DNA of 35,353 bases, from the NCBI GenBank assembly GCA_022564995.1, contig JADFKK010000043.1, positions 1-35,353 of the forward strand, in the 5' to 3' direction. Both the position numbers and the translations under genes were made by a program. Positions 24,984 through 32,970 of the stretch are shown here, piece by piece. Position 1 is the first letter of the stretch, and the number at the start of each line of letters is the position of its first letter. The notes under the pieces were generated by a model. The model worked only from the letters and a program-made list of their open reading frames with translations. It had not been told where the DNA came from and did not search any database. The DNA is from Planctomycetota bacterium. GTDB lineage: Bacteria; Planctomycetota; Planctomycetia; Pirellulales; JADFKK01.

Positions 24984-26897
24984 TTATCCACCGGCTCCCA
25001 AATATCCACCGGTGGGTGATACGCCCGCCGATACGACATCTCTCGGCGTCGATTCGTGGCGTTTTACCAGGCGGTCGGTAGAGGCCGTTCCGTCTTGTCG
25101 CCATGATTTGACGCGGGAAGCATCCCGGTCGTTGTTTTCTACAAGTTGCCTTGCGGGATCGCGTGGCTCCTGCCCATTAGGTTGGACACCTTTTGGTACG
25201 TGAACTGCAAACTGCGGATTTGCTTTCCTTTTTGGGCGAAGGAAATCCAAGTACCTGGTGATGCGGAAGCTTCCTTCGCCGACCGACTGCGGCCTGAAAA
25301 CCGTGCTCCAAGCGACAGCCAACTCCTCTTCCGAAAGCTTGTTCGCGGGGACGTTGAGCGTCGGTTTGGCCTGGGCCAACGATGCTTTCAGTTGTTTCGC
25401 GCGATTCGAAAACTCGGATTGCGCAAAACGAGCGAGACTGTGGAAAGTGCCCGTTGCCGCATCGACGACCGGTGCGGACGAATCGAGCCAGGATTTTGCC
25501 AGCGAGAAACCAGCCTCCTTGGCGCTATCGATGTCTCGCCGTGTTTTCTCACGCTCCTGGACGTTGCGATGAGTGTCTTCGGCGTCATCAATCGCGGCCA
25601 ACAAGGCGACGACTTCATCGCCGCGATCAGCGAGTTGCCGGTTTTCGTCGATGAGCACCATTACGTTTACGGCAGCGCTGCGAGCGTCATCGAATCGACC
25701 ATCATTCAGTGCCGAATGTGCTGCTTCCATAGCTGAATCAACTTCGGGCGAAACCGGGTCGCCCCGACCGCCTTCGTTGAATAACAGAAACCCCGTTACC
25801 GCGATCATCAGCGACGCCGCGATGGCCTGCATTTGAGGCTTCTTGCCTTGTCGCCAGACGAAGGCAGCGGCTCGCTGAAACATGCGCCGCGGAGCGGGCA
25901 AAGTGGAAATCCCGTCAAAAATCCGCCGGCAGGCCTGCTCCGGAATCGCCTCCGCCTGCTCCCGAATCTCACCCGTCTCGAACGCCCGCTTCTCCAACCA
26001 AACCCGAATCGCGCCGAGGAGCTTGGCGGCGGTGGCTTGGCAGGCCGCGCAGTGGTTTAGGTGCGTGCGCGATGCAGAGTCCTCCGCGCTGCCGGCCAGA
26101 ACGGCCAGCAACTCGTTCCAACTGAGGCAGCCGGACTCCGGCAAGCGGTCGAGAAGATGCTCGTATATCCGCTTGGCGACGTCCGCTGGAATCGGCTCGG
26201 CCTTCGAGGTGATCTCGCCCGTCGCAAACGCTTGTTGCTCCAACCAACCGTGAATGGCGCCGAGCAGCTTCGCCGCCTTTTCTCGGCACGAGTCGCAGCC
26301 GTCCAAGTGGTCGCGATGGCTGGCGTCTTGCCCGTTGCCAGCCAACACGGCGATCAACTCTTCGTTACTGGGACAAACCGGCACGGGCGTCGGCATCTTG
26401 GCACTGACCGCGGCGAAGATGCGGTCGTGAACGTCGCTGGGCGCTTCCTCGCCGCCGCACAGGAAGGCGTCGTAGTCGGCAGCGTGTTCGAGCAATCCGC
26501 GGAGCGATTCGACCCTCCCTCGACAAGCGGAACACTGCTCGACGTGCCCGTGGACGGCGGGGCCCACCGCCTCCGGTTCTGCCAGGAGCTTCGCTAGTTG
26601 ATCTTCGCTCGGACAGCGCGCCGGCGGGGGAAGTGACTGCCGGCGGGCCTCGTCGGCCGCCTCGAAGATACGCTGCACGGCCTGCGGCGACATGTCGACC
26701 TCAGTCAACAAATCGCCACGATCGGCTGGCTCGGCGAACGCCTGGTACTCGGCGCCCAGTCGAAGCGCCCCCAGCAGCCGAGCCACGCTGCGGCGACAGT
26801 CCGGACAGTCATCGACGTGGGCGCGCAGCCCCGTCGAACCCTCGTCGCTACCGGCGAGGAGTGCGAGCAATTCATCTTTGCTTGGACAGATGTCCAT
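24984..26897 (-). CDS. Membrane anti-sigma-like protein with four tandem zinc-finger (ZAS) modules
   Basis: A 637-residue protein. Four successive modules each begin with a CPSxxELxxLLAG-type helix and end with H-x3-C-x2-C: C4...H27/C31/C34, C95...H118/C122/C125, C175...H197/C201/C204, and C257...H279/C283/C286, at a period of about 80-91 residues. This is the zinc-binding anti-sigma (ZAS) pattern of ECF anti-sigma factors, which usually carry one copy. A single transmembrane helix follows (MQAIAASLMIAVTGFLLF, about 356-373), then about 260 mainly helical residues without a recognised domain, presumably outside the membrane. In the family, the ZAS domain traps a sigma factor until the outer part senses a signal. 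It lies 92 bp downstream of the ZAS-sigma fusion gene and 23 bp upstream of the giant VCBS gene, so it probably controls their expression. Module 1 is strikingly similar to the ZAS module of the neighbouring sigma factor. Confidence 0.75.
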   Translation of the reverse strand: MDICPSKDELLALLAGSDEGSTGLRAHVDDCPDCRRSVARLLGALRLGAEYQAFAEPADRGDLLTEVDMSPQAVQRIFEAADEARRQSLPPPARCPSEDQLAKLLAEPEAVGPAVHGHVEQCSACRGRVESLRGLLEHAADYDAFLCGGEEAPSDVHDRIFAAVSAKMPTPVPVCPSNEELIAVLAGNGQDASHRDHLDGCDSCREKAAKLLGAIHGWLEQQAFATGEITSKAEPIPADVAKRIYEHLLDRLPESGCLSWNELLAVLAGSAEDSASRTHLNHCAACQATAAKLLGAIRVWLEKRAFETGEIREQAEAIPEQACRRIFDGISTLPAPRRMFQRAAAFVWRQGKKPQMQAIAASLMIAVTGFLLFNEGGRGDPVSPEVDSAMEAAHSALNDGRFDDARSAAVNVMVLIDENRQLADRGDEVVALLAAIDDAEDTHRNVQEREKTRRDIDSAKEAGFSLAKSWLDSSAPVVDAATGTFHSLARFAQSEFSNRAKQLKASLAQAKPTLNVPANKLSEEELAVAWSTVFRPQSVGEGSFRITRYLDFLRPKRKANPQFAVHVPKGVQPNGQEPRDPARQLVENNDRDASRVKSWRQDGTASTDRLVKRHESTPRDVVSAGVSPTGGYLGAGG

Positions 26898-26989
26898 GAA
26901 ACCGGTGTTTATGCCAATAAAGGAACCTGTACGAAGGTGTTACGTCAAAGCTAGCGTGGCGCTCGCCGAAATTCTCGATTTACTTCATA

Positions 26990-27709
26990 TCAATGTAAGT
27001 TGATCTGTCTGGCGAGCCGATTGACCAACCGATAACAATCGCCGCGGGCCTCCTGTTCGGAGAGTCCGATCCGCTGGCCTAGCTCGACGAAGGACAGGTT
27101 TTCGCAAAAACGTAGGTGAATGAGCTGTCTTTCTTTGTCGGTGATGGTCTCAAGCTGCTGCGTAAGCAACTCCCAGATGGCCGCGTCATCGAGTGGTTCA
27201 GCCGGGTGCGTGCTCTGCGTGCTTGGTTCCACCGTTTCCCGGCGACCCTGGTCGCGGCTCGCCTCGGACCAGACTTTGCTGATCAGGGTGAAGAAAAGCG
27301 GCAAGAAATGCCCTGCGGAGGCGAATTGGTCGCGAGCTTTGAAGAACCAGAGCCAGGTTCTTTGTGCCAACTCGATCGATTCGGTTTCGCCGGCGCCCTG
27401 GTGCCGAAAATAGCCCCACAGCCGTGAGTTGAACTGGTTAAACAGCGATTCCCAGGCATCCGAGTCGCCGTCGAGCGCAGCTTGGGCCAGGTCGTCGATG
27501 CGACGGCTGACGACCTGATTGGCAAAACGACTCGGGTCGGGATCGGTAAAGGCAGCATATTGGGCGGCGAGTCGAAAGACCCCCAAATAATGGGCCATCG
27601 CTCGCTTGCAATTCGGACACACATCGACGTGCGAGCGCAGCGCGCCTTGGCCCTCGTCGCTGCCGGCGACTAGATTCAACAATTCATCGTGTTGTGGACA
27701 AGCAATCAT
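26990..27709 (-). CDS. ECF sigma factor fused to an N-terminal ZAS anti-sigma module
   Basis: A 239-residue protein. Residues 4-54 form a ZAS module (CPQHDELLNLVAGSDEG, then HVDVCPNC with H27, C31, C34), identical in spacing to module 1 of the adjacent membrane protein, with about 32 of 54 positions the same by my alignment. Residues about 71-155 are sigma region 2 (DDLAQAALDGDSDAWESLF, RLWGYFRHQG, LAQRTWLWFFKA, FLPLFFTLISKVW) and about 178-237 are sigma region 4 (ETITDKERQLIHLRFCENLS, FVELGQRIGLSEQEARGDC). A sigma factor carrying its own anti-sigma-type domain on the same chain is unusual: ZAS normally belongs to the partner. The zinc module might mask the sigma in cis, bind zinc or redox signals, or dimerise with the tandem modules. 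The frame is open throughout, so this is a real fusion and not two genes. Confidence 0.85.
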   Translation of the reverse strand: MIACPQHDELLNLVAGSDEGQGALRSHVDVCPNCKRAMAHYLGVFRLAAQYAAFTDPDPSRFANQVVSRRIDDLAQAALDGDSDAWESLFNQFNSRLWGYFRHQGAGETESIELAQRTWLWFFKARDQFASAGHFLPLFFTLISKVWSEASRDQGRRETVEPSTQSTHPAEPLDDAAIWELLTQQLETITDKERQLIHLRFCENLSFVELGQRIGLSEQEARGDCYRLVNRLARQINLH

Positions 27710-27973
27710 GGCATGTCAGCCTCATGGCAAAGTTGTGTGTTTCCTACCCGTATTACGTTGCCAGAGCATCGACGCTCATGAAAAACGCCGGAAATGCCGG
27801 GCTCCGTCCCAGGAGTGTGATTGTTCATCATCGGAATCATGTGCGCTACGAGCCAGCTTGCGACCCGCTTGAAAACACTGCCACCGCAGGGCAACTCGCG
27901 ATCGGTTTTTTTCGGTCTCGATTTTGTCGTAAAAAAGATACTGAATCTCTCCGAGCCGGACGGCAAATCGACG

Positions 27974-28612
27974 TTATGCTTTCGAGGCGGGAGAAACCGC
28001 CACTGAACGACATGACGCCGCCGGGAAGAGGTATGATTTGATACAGTCCGCGAACTTCTTAACGGCTCGGTAACCCTTGCTGCGGACCGCCGACTCCGAC
28101 TGATCAAACTGGTCTCGCATGTCCTTATAGCCCTTGCCATCCCAGAAGCGCAGCCCGATGATTTGCCGCTCCATGGCGTCGAGCGTGTTCATGCAGTGCT
28201 GAACGTGCTTGGTCATCTCATCTTCGAGCATCGGCTCGTATGGAAGCGGTTGGACGCCTACCACGTCTTCGGGAAGATTTTGCTCCAGTTTCTTTCTGTG
28301 ACGTTCCTTCCGCCACCAATCTATCCATATACGAACGGCAATGGTAAAGAAAAATGGAAGAAAATGCCGCGTGCGATCGAACCGTTCAAGGTTTTCTAAA
28401 AACCGCGTCCACGCGTCCTGCGCTAACTGTTCAGCGTCTGTCGGATTGCAGCCCTTGTAGCGCAGCAGCGCCCACAGCCGCGGGTTCACTTCTTTGAATA
28501 ACTTCGTCCACGCCTCTTGGTCGCCGTCCAAGGCGGCCAGGGCGAGTTCGTCGATGTCAAGTTCGTCGATGTCACGGTCGTCGATGTCACGGTCGTCGAT
28601 GTCACGGTCCAT
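27974..28612 (-). CDS. ECF RNA polymerase sigma factor
   Basis: A 212-residue sigma factor. Region 2 is seen in LALAALDGDQEAWTKLF, NPRLWALLRYKG, DAEQLAQDAWTRFLENLERF and FLPFFFTIAVRIWIDWWRKE; region 4 in TLDAMERQIIGLRFWDG, KGYKDMRDQFDQSESAVRSK. It is clearly a paralogue of the sigma part of the next gene (shared ALDGD, NxRLW, HFLPxFFT). The start at 28612 opens on MDRDIDDRDIDDRDID, encoded by a 15-bp tandem repeat, giving an acidic, probably disordered N-terminal tail; an extension to 28744 is unlikely. It is 264 bp upstream of the ZAS-sigma gene, so the two may be transcribed together or the second may have its own promoter. It would direct RNA polymerase to genes of this cassette or elsewhere. 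Confidence 0.88.
   Translation of the reverse strand: MDRDIDDRDIDDRDIDELDIDELALAALDGDQEAWTKLFKEVNPRLWALLRYKGCNPTDAEQLAQDAWTRFLENLERFDRTRHFLPFFFTIAVRIWIDWWRKERHRKKLEQNLPEDVVGVQPLPYEPMLEDEMTKHVQHCMNTLDAMERQIIGLRFWDGKGYKDMRDQFDQSESAVRSKGYRAVKKFADCIKSYLFPAASCRSVAVSPASKA
28546..28605. repeat. Four tandem 15-bp units in the sigma factor N-terminus
   Basis: Units at 28546, 28561, 28576 and 28591 share TCGTCGATGTCA with changes only at the ends (GTTCGTCGATGTCAA, GTTCGTCGATGTCAC, then GGTCGTCGATGTCAC twice). On the coding strand each unit encodes a D-I-D-x-x block. Being in multiples of three, gain or loss of units keeps the frame. Confidence 0.9.
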
Positions 28613-29202
28613 TTTTCCCTCCGGCTTGCGGTGGCTGATGTGACCTCGTTTCTCTGTTTTCTGCCCCTTGTTTCGACTTTGCACGTTGGCGGTAAATGGT
28701 CCTATACGACGTATTACGCCGAAAATCCTCCAGCGCTCGCGCACCTAATAAAAAAACTGACCGCTGCTTTGGCCGGGGGCCGGTTGGCTGGCGAGGATGT
28801 CCGGCGGCACGTCGACTTGGGTTGGTTGAAAACAAGGCGTTGAGCTAAAGCGGACAGGCTGAGTTTGAGCGGACAGGCAATTCGGCATCGCTTCACGGTG
28901 ATCGTAATGCCACGCGTGGGACCGAACCGATCTTGCCGGTCAGCCTTGACTCGCATTTCAGAACCTCTAATCGCAGTTTTCAAAAAAACTTTTCCCCTCG
29001 CGCGAGCGCCCGGCGACCCACTGCGTATTCCATGTCAGAACGCATTTGGCAGCGACAAACGGCAGCCACACATTCGCAGCGGGCCGACGCTTGTGGGGCG
29101 GACACGACGCCCATTAAAGCAGGCCGGAATTCAAAAGTAAAGAAAAAACTGACAGACTGGGCCAAGACAAACGCCCGGCCGCTGAAAATGAAGGGATCAA
29201 TT
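28613..29202. promoter_or_regulatory. Divergent intergenic region between sigma factor and plus-strand genes
   Basis: About 590 bp with no convincing gene; minus-strand and plus-strand frames here are short and compositionally poor. It must hold the promoter for the minus-strand regulatory cassette and one for the plus-strand gene at 29203. The 11-mer AGCGGACAGGC occurs twice, at 28849-28859 and 28868-28878, 19 nt apart, on one face of the helix; it is a possible operator or activator site. No clear -35/-10 pair could be assigned. Confidence 0.35.
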
Positions 29203-29643
29203 ATGCGAACTTACACCGAAATCGTCGCTGCGAAGCTAAACGGCCAGCTTACTACGGACGTGCGGGCAATTCGTGCGATGCGTCTCGCCGGTCGGCCCGT
29301 GGCCTTGATCGGCCGCAGCCAGGCTGCCGAGCTGTGCCCGCATCTGGCCGCCGCTCCGGCACTGCTGGTGATTGACCAAGGCACGGAGTATTGGGCTCAA
29401 GAAGAGGCCTGTGACTCGGTAGCCGGTAAGAGCGGCCCGCGGCCGACCGCCGGTCGTGGGGTCGCTCCGGCGACACGCAGCGAATCCGCGACGTTGGCTG
29501 CAAGCGAAGTAACGACGCGCCCTCGCCAGCGGCTAGGACGTCGCCGGTTTCCCTATTCCGTCGCCGGATCCGTGCTACGGGCGCTGGGCCTCTTCGCACA
29601 ACACGTGCCGTTGCAGCGGAGGGCTCATTTGGGTGCGAACTAA
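29203..29643 (+). CDS. Small protein of unknown function
   Basis: A 146-residue protein starting MRTYTEIVAAKLNGQLTTDV, with an AAGGG ribosome-binding site 7 nt upstream of ATG 29203. The first 70 residues look like a compact alpha/beta fold (RAIRAMRLAGRPVALIGRSQ, LAAAPALLVIDQGTEYWAQE); the rest is Arg/Ala/Thr-rich, low complexity and ends near the basic FPYSVAGSVLRALGLFAQHV. I recognise no family. It precedes the beta-helix gene by 154 bp on the same strand and could be co-transcribed. The alternative start at 29188 has no ribosome-binding site. Gene reality is likely but not certain. Confidence 0.45.
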   Translation: MRTYTEIVAAKLNGQLTTDVRAIRAMRLAGRPVALIGRSQAAELCPHLAAAPALLVIDQGTEYWAQEEACDSVAGKSGPRPTAGRGVAPATRSESATLAASEVTTRPRQRLGRRRFPYSVAGSVLRALGLFAQHVPLQRRAHLGAN

Positions 29644-29797
29644 TTCGCGACGCTCATGTTTCATGCGGCAAACCACAGACGCAGTGCGCGTCGCAGGTAT
29701 TACCAGCGTATCACGCGCGGGCGGCTCGAAGCGGGCCGCGGCGCTTGCTTTTCTACTCACGAGTGAAGACACCTTAGAACCATTGTGGAGAACTACC

Positions 29798-31297
29798 ATG
29801 ATTCGACGACGAGGAAAGACGACTAACAAGGGATGGTTTGGAAGACGAGCACGCAACACCAACCGGCAAGCATCGCGGCCGCGCAGCTTGCGTTTGGAGC
29901 CACTGGAGCAGCGAACACTGCTCTCAGCGGTTACCGTCACAGACGGCGGTGACGCCGGACTGGGAACATTACGTGCCGCGATCGAAGCGGCAAACGGAGA
30001 CTCGTCGATCGATGCGATCGTGATCGACGGCGTTGCTGCCATCGAAATCAGTTCGCCGCTGGAGTACACCGGCGGACAATCGCTGTCGATCGACGGCGGC
30101 GAGACCACGATCGAGCCGGAGGCGGGTAGCGAAGGAGATTTCGATCTGCTGATTTCCTCGGGTGGTGCTAGTTTGAGCCTGTCGAACATGACGGTTCAAG
30201 ACGGCGCGATTGGCATTTTCGTTCCCGTGCCCGCCGATGCCAAGGGGGTAGTCTCTGTAAGCCTGATGAACGTGGATGTTATTGATAACAAGCTATTCGG
30301 GCTGTTTGTCGACGACCAGACGAACAACTCGGACGCAAGCATTCACCTGGACGTAGCAGACAGCAGCTTTACGGGCAACGGCACCGGGGGAAGTGACAAC
30401 GATGCGCTCCGTGTCGATGAGGGAGGGCTGGGCAACATTGTGGCCAATGTCGCCGATTCGCACTTCGACAACAACGGTGGAGACGGTTTTGAACTCGACG
30501 AAAGGGGCGATGGCAGTATCACGCTTAACGTCGCGCGTTCGACGTTCGATGACAACGGAGACTTCGACCCTGACGATCTTGAAGACGGGATGGACCTCGA
30601 CGAAGCGGGTGCCGGCAGCCTTCATGTAACGATCGTCGATTCTACGTTCAACGGAAATTTCGACGAGGGAATCGATCTGGATGAAGAGCAAGAGGGGAAC
30701 GTGTGGGTTTCTCTGCTTCGTGTCGATGCCAACGACAATGGGGATGAAGGCATCAAGATCAACGAAAAATTCGATGACGACGATATCAGCAGCGCCGGTA
30801 ATTTATTCGTCTCATTGGTCGATGTCGAGGCAAGTCGAAGTAAAAATCAAGAAGGCATCCAGATCACGGAGAAAGGCGCCGGAAACTTAACGGCGATCCT
30901 TCAAGACGTCACCGCCAATAACAACGACAAGGAAGGAATCGAGCTGGCCGAAGAAGGCGCCGGTAACTTTACGGCGATACTTCAAGACGTCACCGCCAAT
31001 GACAACAAAAAGGAAGGAATCGAGCTGGTCGAAGAAGGAACCGGAAACATGCGAGTCATTCTTCGAGACGTTGTCGCCAACGGAAATGACGACGATGGAA
31101 TTCAAATCGAAGAAGCCGACGGTGGAAATCTTTCGGTGCTGGCCGTAAATGTGACAGCCACCAATAATGATAAGTTTGGGCTGAAGGTCGAGCAGAAAGG
31201 TGCCGGAAGCGGCAGATTACGCCTTCAAAGTGTGACCTTGGAGGACAACGTCAAGGACGGCCTAGACACCGATGGAGTCACGGTGTCGGGAGGATAG
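29798..31297 (+). CDS. Secreted right-handed beta-helix protein (planctomycete surface protein)
   Basis: A 499-residue protein. The ATG at 29798 has GGAG 8 nt upstream and begins MIRRRGKTTNKGWFGRRARN, with the export motif LRLEPLEQRTLLS near residue 30. A segment just after it (GDAGLGTLRAAIEAANGD) is the typical opening of extracellular beta-helix 'CSLREAI'-like proteins. The rest is built from short coils of about 27 residues with N-rich turns and acidic caps (DVTANNNDKEGIELAEEGAG, FTAILQDVTAND), the pattern of right-handed parallel beta-helices (pectate-lyase-like fold), highly acidic and likely calcium-binding. No catalytic residues, dockerin or C-terminal anchor are seen; the chain ends GLDTDGVTVSGG. 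Beginning at 29798 removes a 55-codon extension overlapping the previous gene. Role is unknown; adhesion or scaffold is an inference. Confidence 0.75.
   Translation: MIRRRGKTTNKGWFGRRARNTNRQASRPRSLRLEPLEQRTLLSAVTVTDGGDAGLGTLRAAIEAANGDSSIDAIVIDGVAAIEISSPLEYTGGQSLSIDGGETTIEPEAGSEGDFDLLISSGGASLSLSNMTVQDGAIGIFVPVPADAKGVVSVSLMNVDVIDNKLFGLFVDDQTNNSDASIHLDVADSSFTGNGTGGSDNDALRVDEGGLGNIVANVADSHFDNNGGDGFELDERGDGSITLNVARSTFDDNGDFDPDDLEDGMDLDEAGAGSLHVTIVDSTFNGNFDEGIDLDEEQEGNVWVSLLRVDANDNGDEGIKINEKFDDDDISSAGNLFVSLVDVEASRSKNQEGIQITEKGAGNLTAILQDVTANNNDKEGIELAEEGAGNFTAILQDVTANDNKKEGIELVEEGTGNMRVILRDVVANGNDDDGIQIEEADGGNLSVLAVNVTATNNDKFGLKVEQKGAGSGRLRLQSVTLEDNVKDGLDTDGVTVSGG
30876..31043. repeat. Near-identical 81-bp tandem units inside the beta-helix gene
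   Basis: Two successive 81-bp units encode G(A/T)GNxTAILQDVTANxNxK and EGIELxEE, and share the runs CTTCAAGACGTCACCGCCAA and AAGGAAGGAATCGAGCTGG. Flanking coils are diverged copies. One unit equals one helix coil, so unit number can change without breaking the fold. Confidence 0.8.
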
Positions 31298-31471
31298 AAT
31301 CCTCTCAACCCGGATTATTCACGAGCGCATTGTGTGTGAGGCATTGTGGTGAAGAAGCGTGCGCTGAGAGCGGGTTGAGTTGAACTGAGCGCATACGGCC
31401 CCCGTTCCCCCTGGGGCTGTGTCGCTTGGTGATGATTGAAGAACAGAAAGAGAAAACGGATCTGCGAGAAC

Positions 31472-32378
31472 TCACTCTCGCAGGACCAACGATAGGTGTG
31501 CGTGAGATGGTGGTGGAACCGAGTCGCGGTGGCGAGCGCCGGGCGGGGAACTCCACCGAGAGGCGAGGCGAAGTCGGCCGATCCGCTGAGTCATCACCTC
31601 CCAGAACCGACCCGCGCTCTGCTCGACGTGCAGCCAGAGGCGACGCGAGTGCGTGACCACAATGTCTCATTTGGGCGGCCGCCCGCCGGCCACACCGACT
31701 GCTGGAATCGACGCAGATCCCGGCAGCCGCCCAACGCATCTTCAAACTCATTGCGTAACTTCTTCAATCGCCCGCAAAACCGCACCCTGTCGTCGCTCAG
31801 ATCATCCATCACGTCGCCGTTCGTATAGGGGCGCGTTCAGATGCAAATCAAAACTCCGCGCTATCTGACGAGCATGTTGGACCACACGCTTCATGAACCG
31901 CCGCACACCTTGAGCCGTGTGAACTTGTCCGTGCCTGAGCGTCGCATGGATGAAGCCGTTGCCCAAGCGGTGGTCTTCGCGGGTGCTGTCGTAATCGCCG
32001 TGTACACAAAAGCTGGCGAGGGAGCGGATGGTAAACCGTGTCGCGATAGTAACCGTTGTAGCTGCCGCCGGGTCGATCCCATGTCGCCATCCGCATCGCC
32101 GGATCGTGCGCGAGGCGGTCGAGGTCAGCTTGGTTTTCGCTGCCCAGCGCCAAGGCGTAGATCCGTTCCCGCAGTAACTCGATGGCCGTGTAACGAATCT
32201 TCTTGGCATCGCGAGGATCGGCGAGCCGTTCGGCCAGCGATTCGACGAGCCCCAGTTGGTGATCGACTTCCCGCAGCAGCACGGCTCCGGCGTGCGAAGT
32301 AAATTTCTGCTCCGACGTTTGAATTTTGATCGACCGATTGAATTGGGGTTCAAACAGAGTACCTTGAGCTTCACCCAT
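31472..32378 (-). pseudogene. Decayed IS1380-family transposase
   Basis: From 32378 on the minus strand the frame reads MGEAQGTLFEPQFNRSIKIQ, then SHAGAVLLREVDHQLGLVES and ELLRERIYALALGSENQADL, the N-terminus of IS1380-family transposases. After about DPAMRMATWDRPGGS the sequence jumps to SYNGYYRDTVYHPL, a segment that should come roughly 80 residues later, then shifts frame to ASFCVHGDYDSTREDHRLGN and HTAQGVRRFMKRVVQHARQI. Scraps of a possible C-terminus (RRLWLHVEQSAGRFWEVM) lie near 31560-31660. So the gene has an internal deletion and at least one frameshift. Terminal inverted repeats were not identified. Its remains fill most of the gap between the beta-helix gene and the dockerin gene. 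Confidence 0.7.
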
Positions 32379-32439
32379 CGCGTCGTCCTTCCGTGCTAAG
32401 ATGTGACTCCCTTAAATACCGCGGAATGCTGCGCTGAAT

Positions 32440-32710
32440 GTGCTGTCGCGGTCCATTGTTCGTTAGTTCACGAGCGATCTGCTTCATCCAGGCTTCTTGC
32501 GCACTTGGTTGTACAGGCAGCGAAATGGACGCGGCGCGTCTTGAGTTCCATGACGAAGAGCAGATAGTAGGTTACCAGCCCGCGCTTCGTCCAGACCTCG
32601 ATCGTGGTAAAGTCGATGGTTACGATGCGTCCAGGTTGTTGCTGCTAGACGTAGCTCGCAAGTTCGGCAATGATGGCGATGGCGATATTGTTGCCCAGCT
32701 TGAATGAGAT
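32440..32710 (-). pseudogene. Middle fragment of an integrase-core (rve) transposase
   Basis: The minus-strand frame gives IDFTTIEVWTKRGLVTYYLL, then FVMELKTRRVHFAAC, and after a frameshift SAQEAWMKQIARELTNNGP. This is the central DDE integrase core of a common planctomycete transposase (VDFFTVEVWT...LVTYY pattern). In-frame stops precede the fragment and follow the frameshift. The C-terminal HYHQERNHQGLGN part is absent here but appears at 12256-12380. Confidence 0.7.
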
Positions 32711-32970
32711 CAGGTGCAGGCGGCATTTGGCGACCTGCTGGAACCGCTGGACATGTACCCGCCGAGATATCGGGTGAGTTAATCACCGAGGGAGGAGCTA
32801 TTACGGGGGTGTTGCTATGGCATGTGACTAATCTGGACGTGATGTTGATTCCGATTCACTGCGCTGATTTGCTTGCTTTCTCCAACTTGAACTCCCATAA
32901 TAGCGGTCGGCGACAGCCTTCAAGCTCATTCATTGCGGCAAACGCATCCATCTATCGGGAGAAAACGGCG

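Noticed and set aside
28714..28983. 89-aa minus-strand open frame
   Set aside because: No ribosome-binding site, no recognisable domain, and it would overlap the likely promoter region of the sigma gene.
29633..29797. 55-codon extension of the beta-helix protein
   Set aside because: It overlaps the end of the previous gene, lacks a ribosome-binding site, and would move the export motif far from the N-terminus.
32704..32970. 89-codon extension of the PEP-CTERM protein
   Set aside because: It would bury the signal peptide at 32971 and begins in transposase debris.
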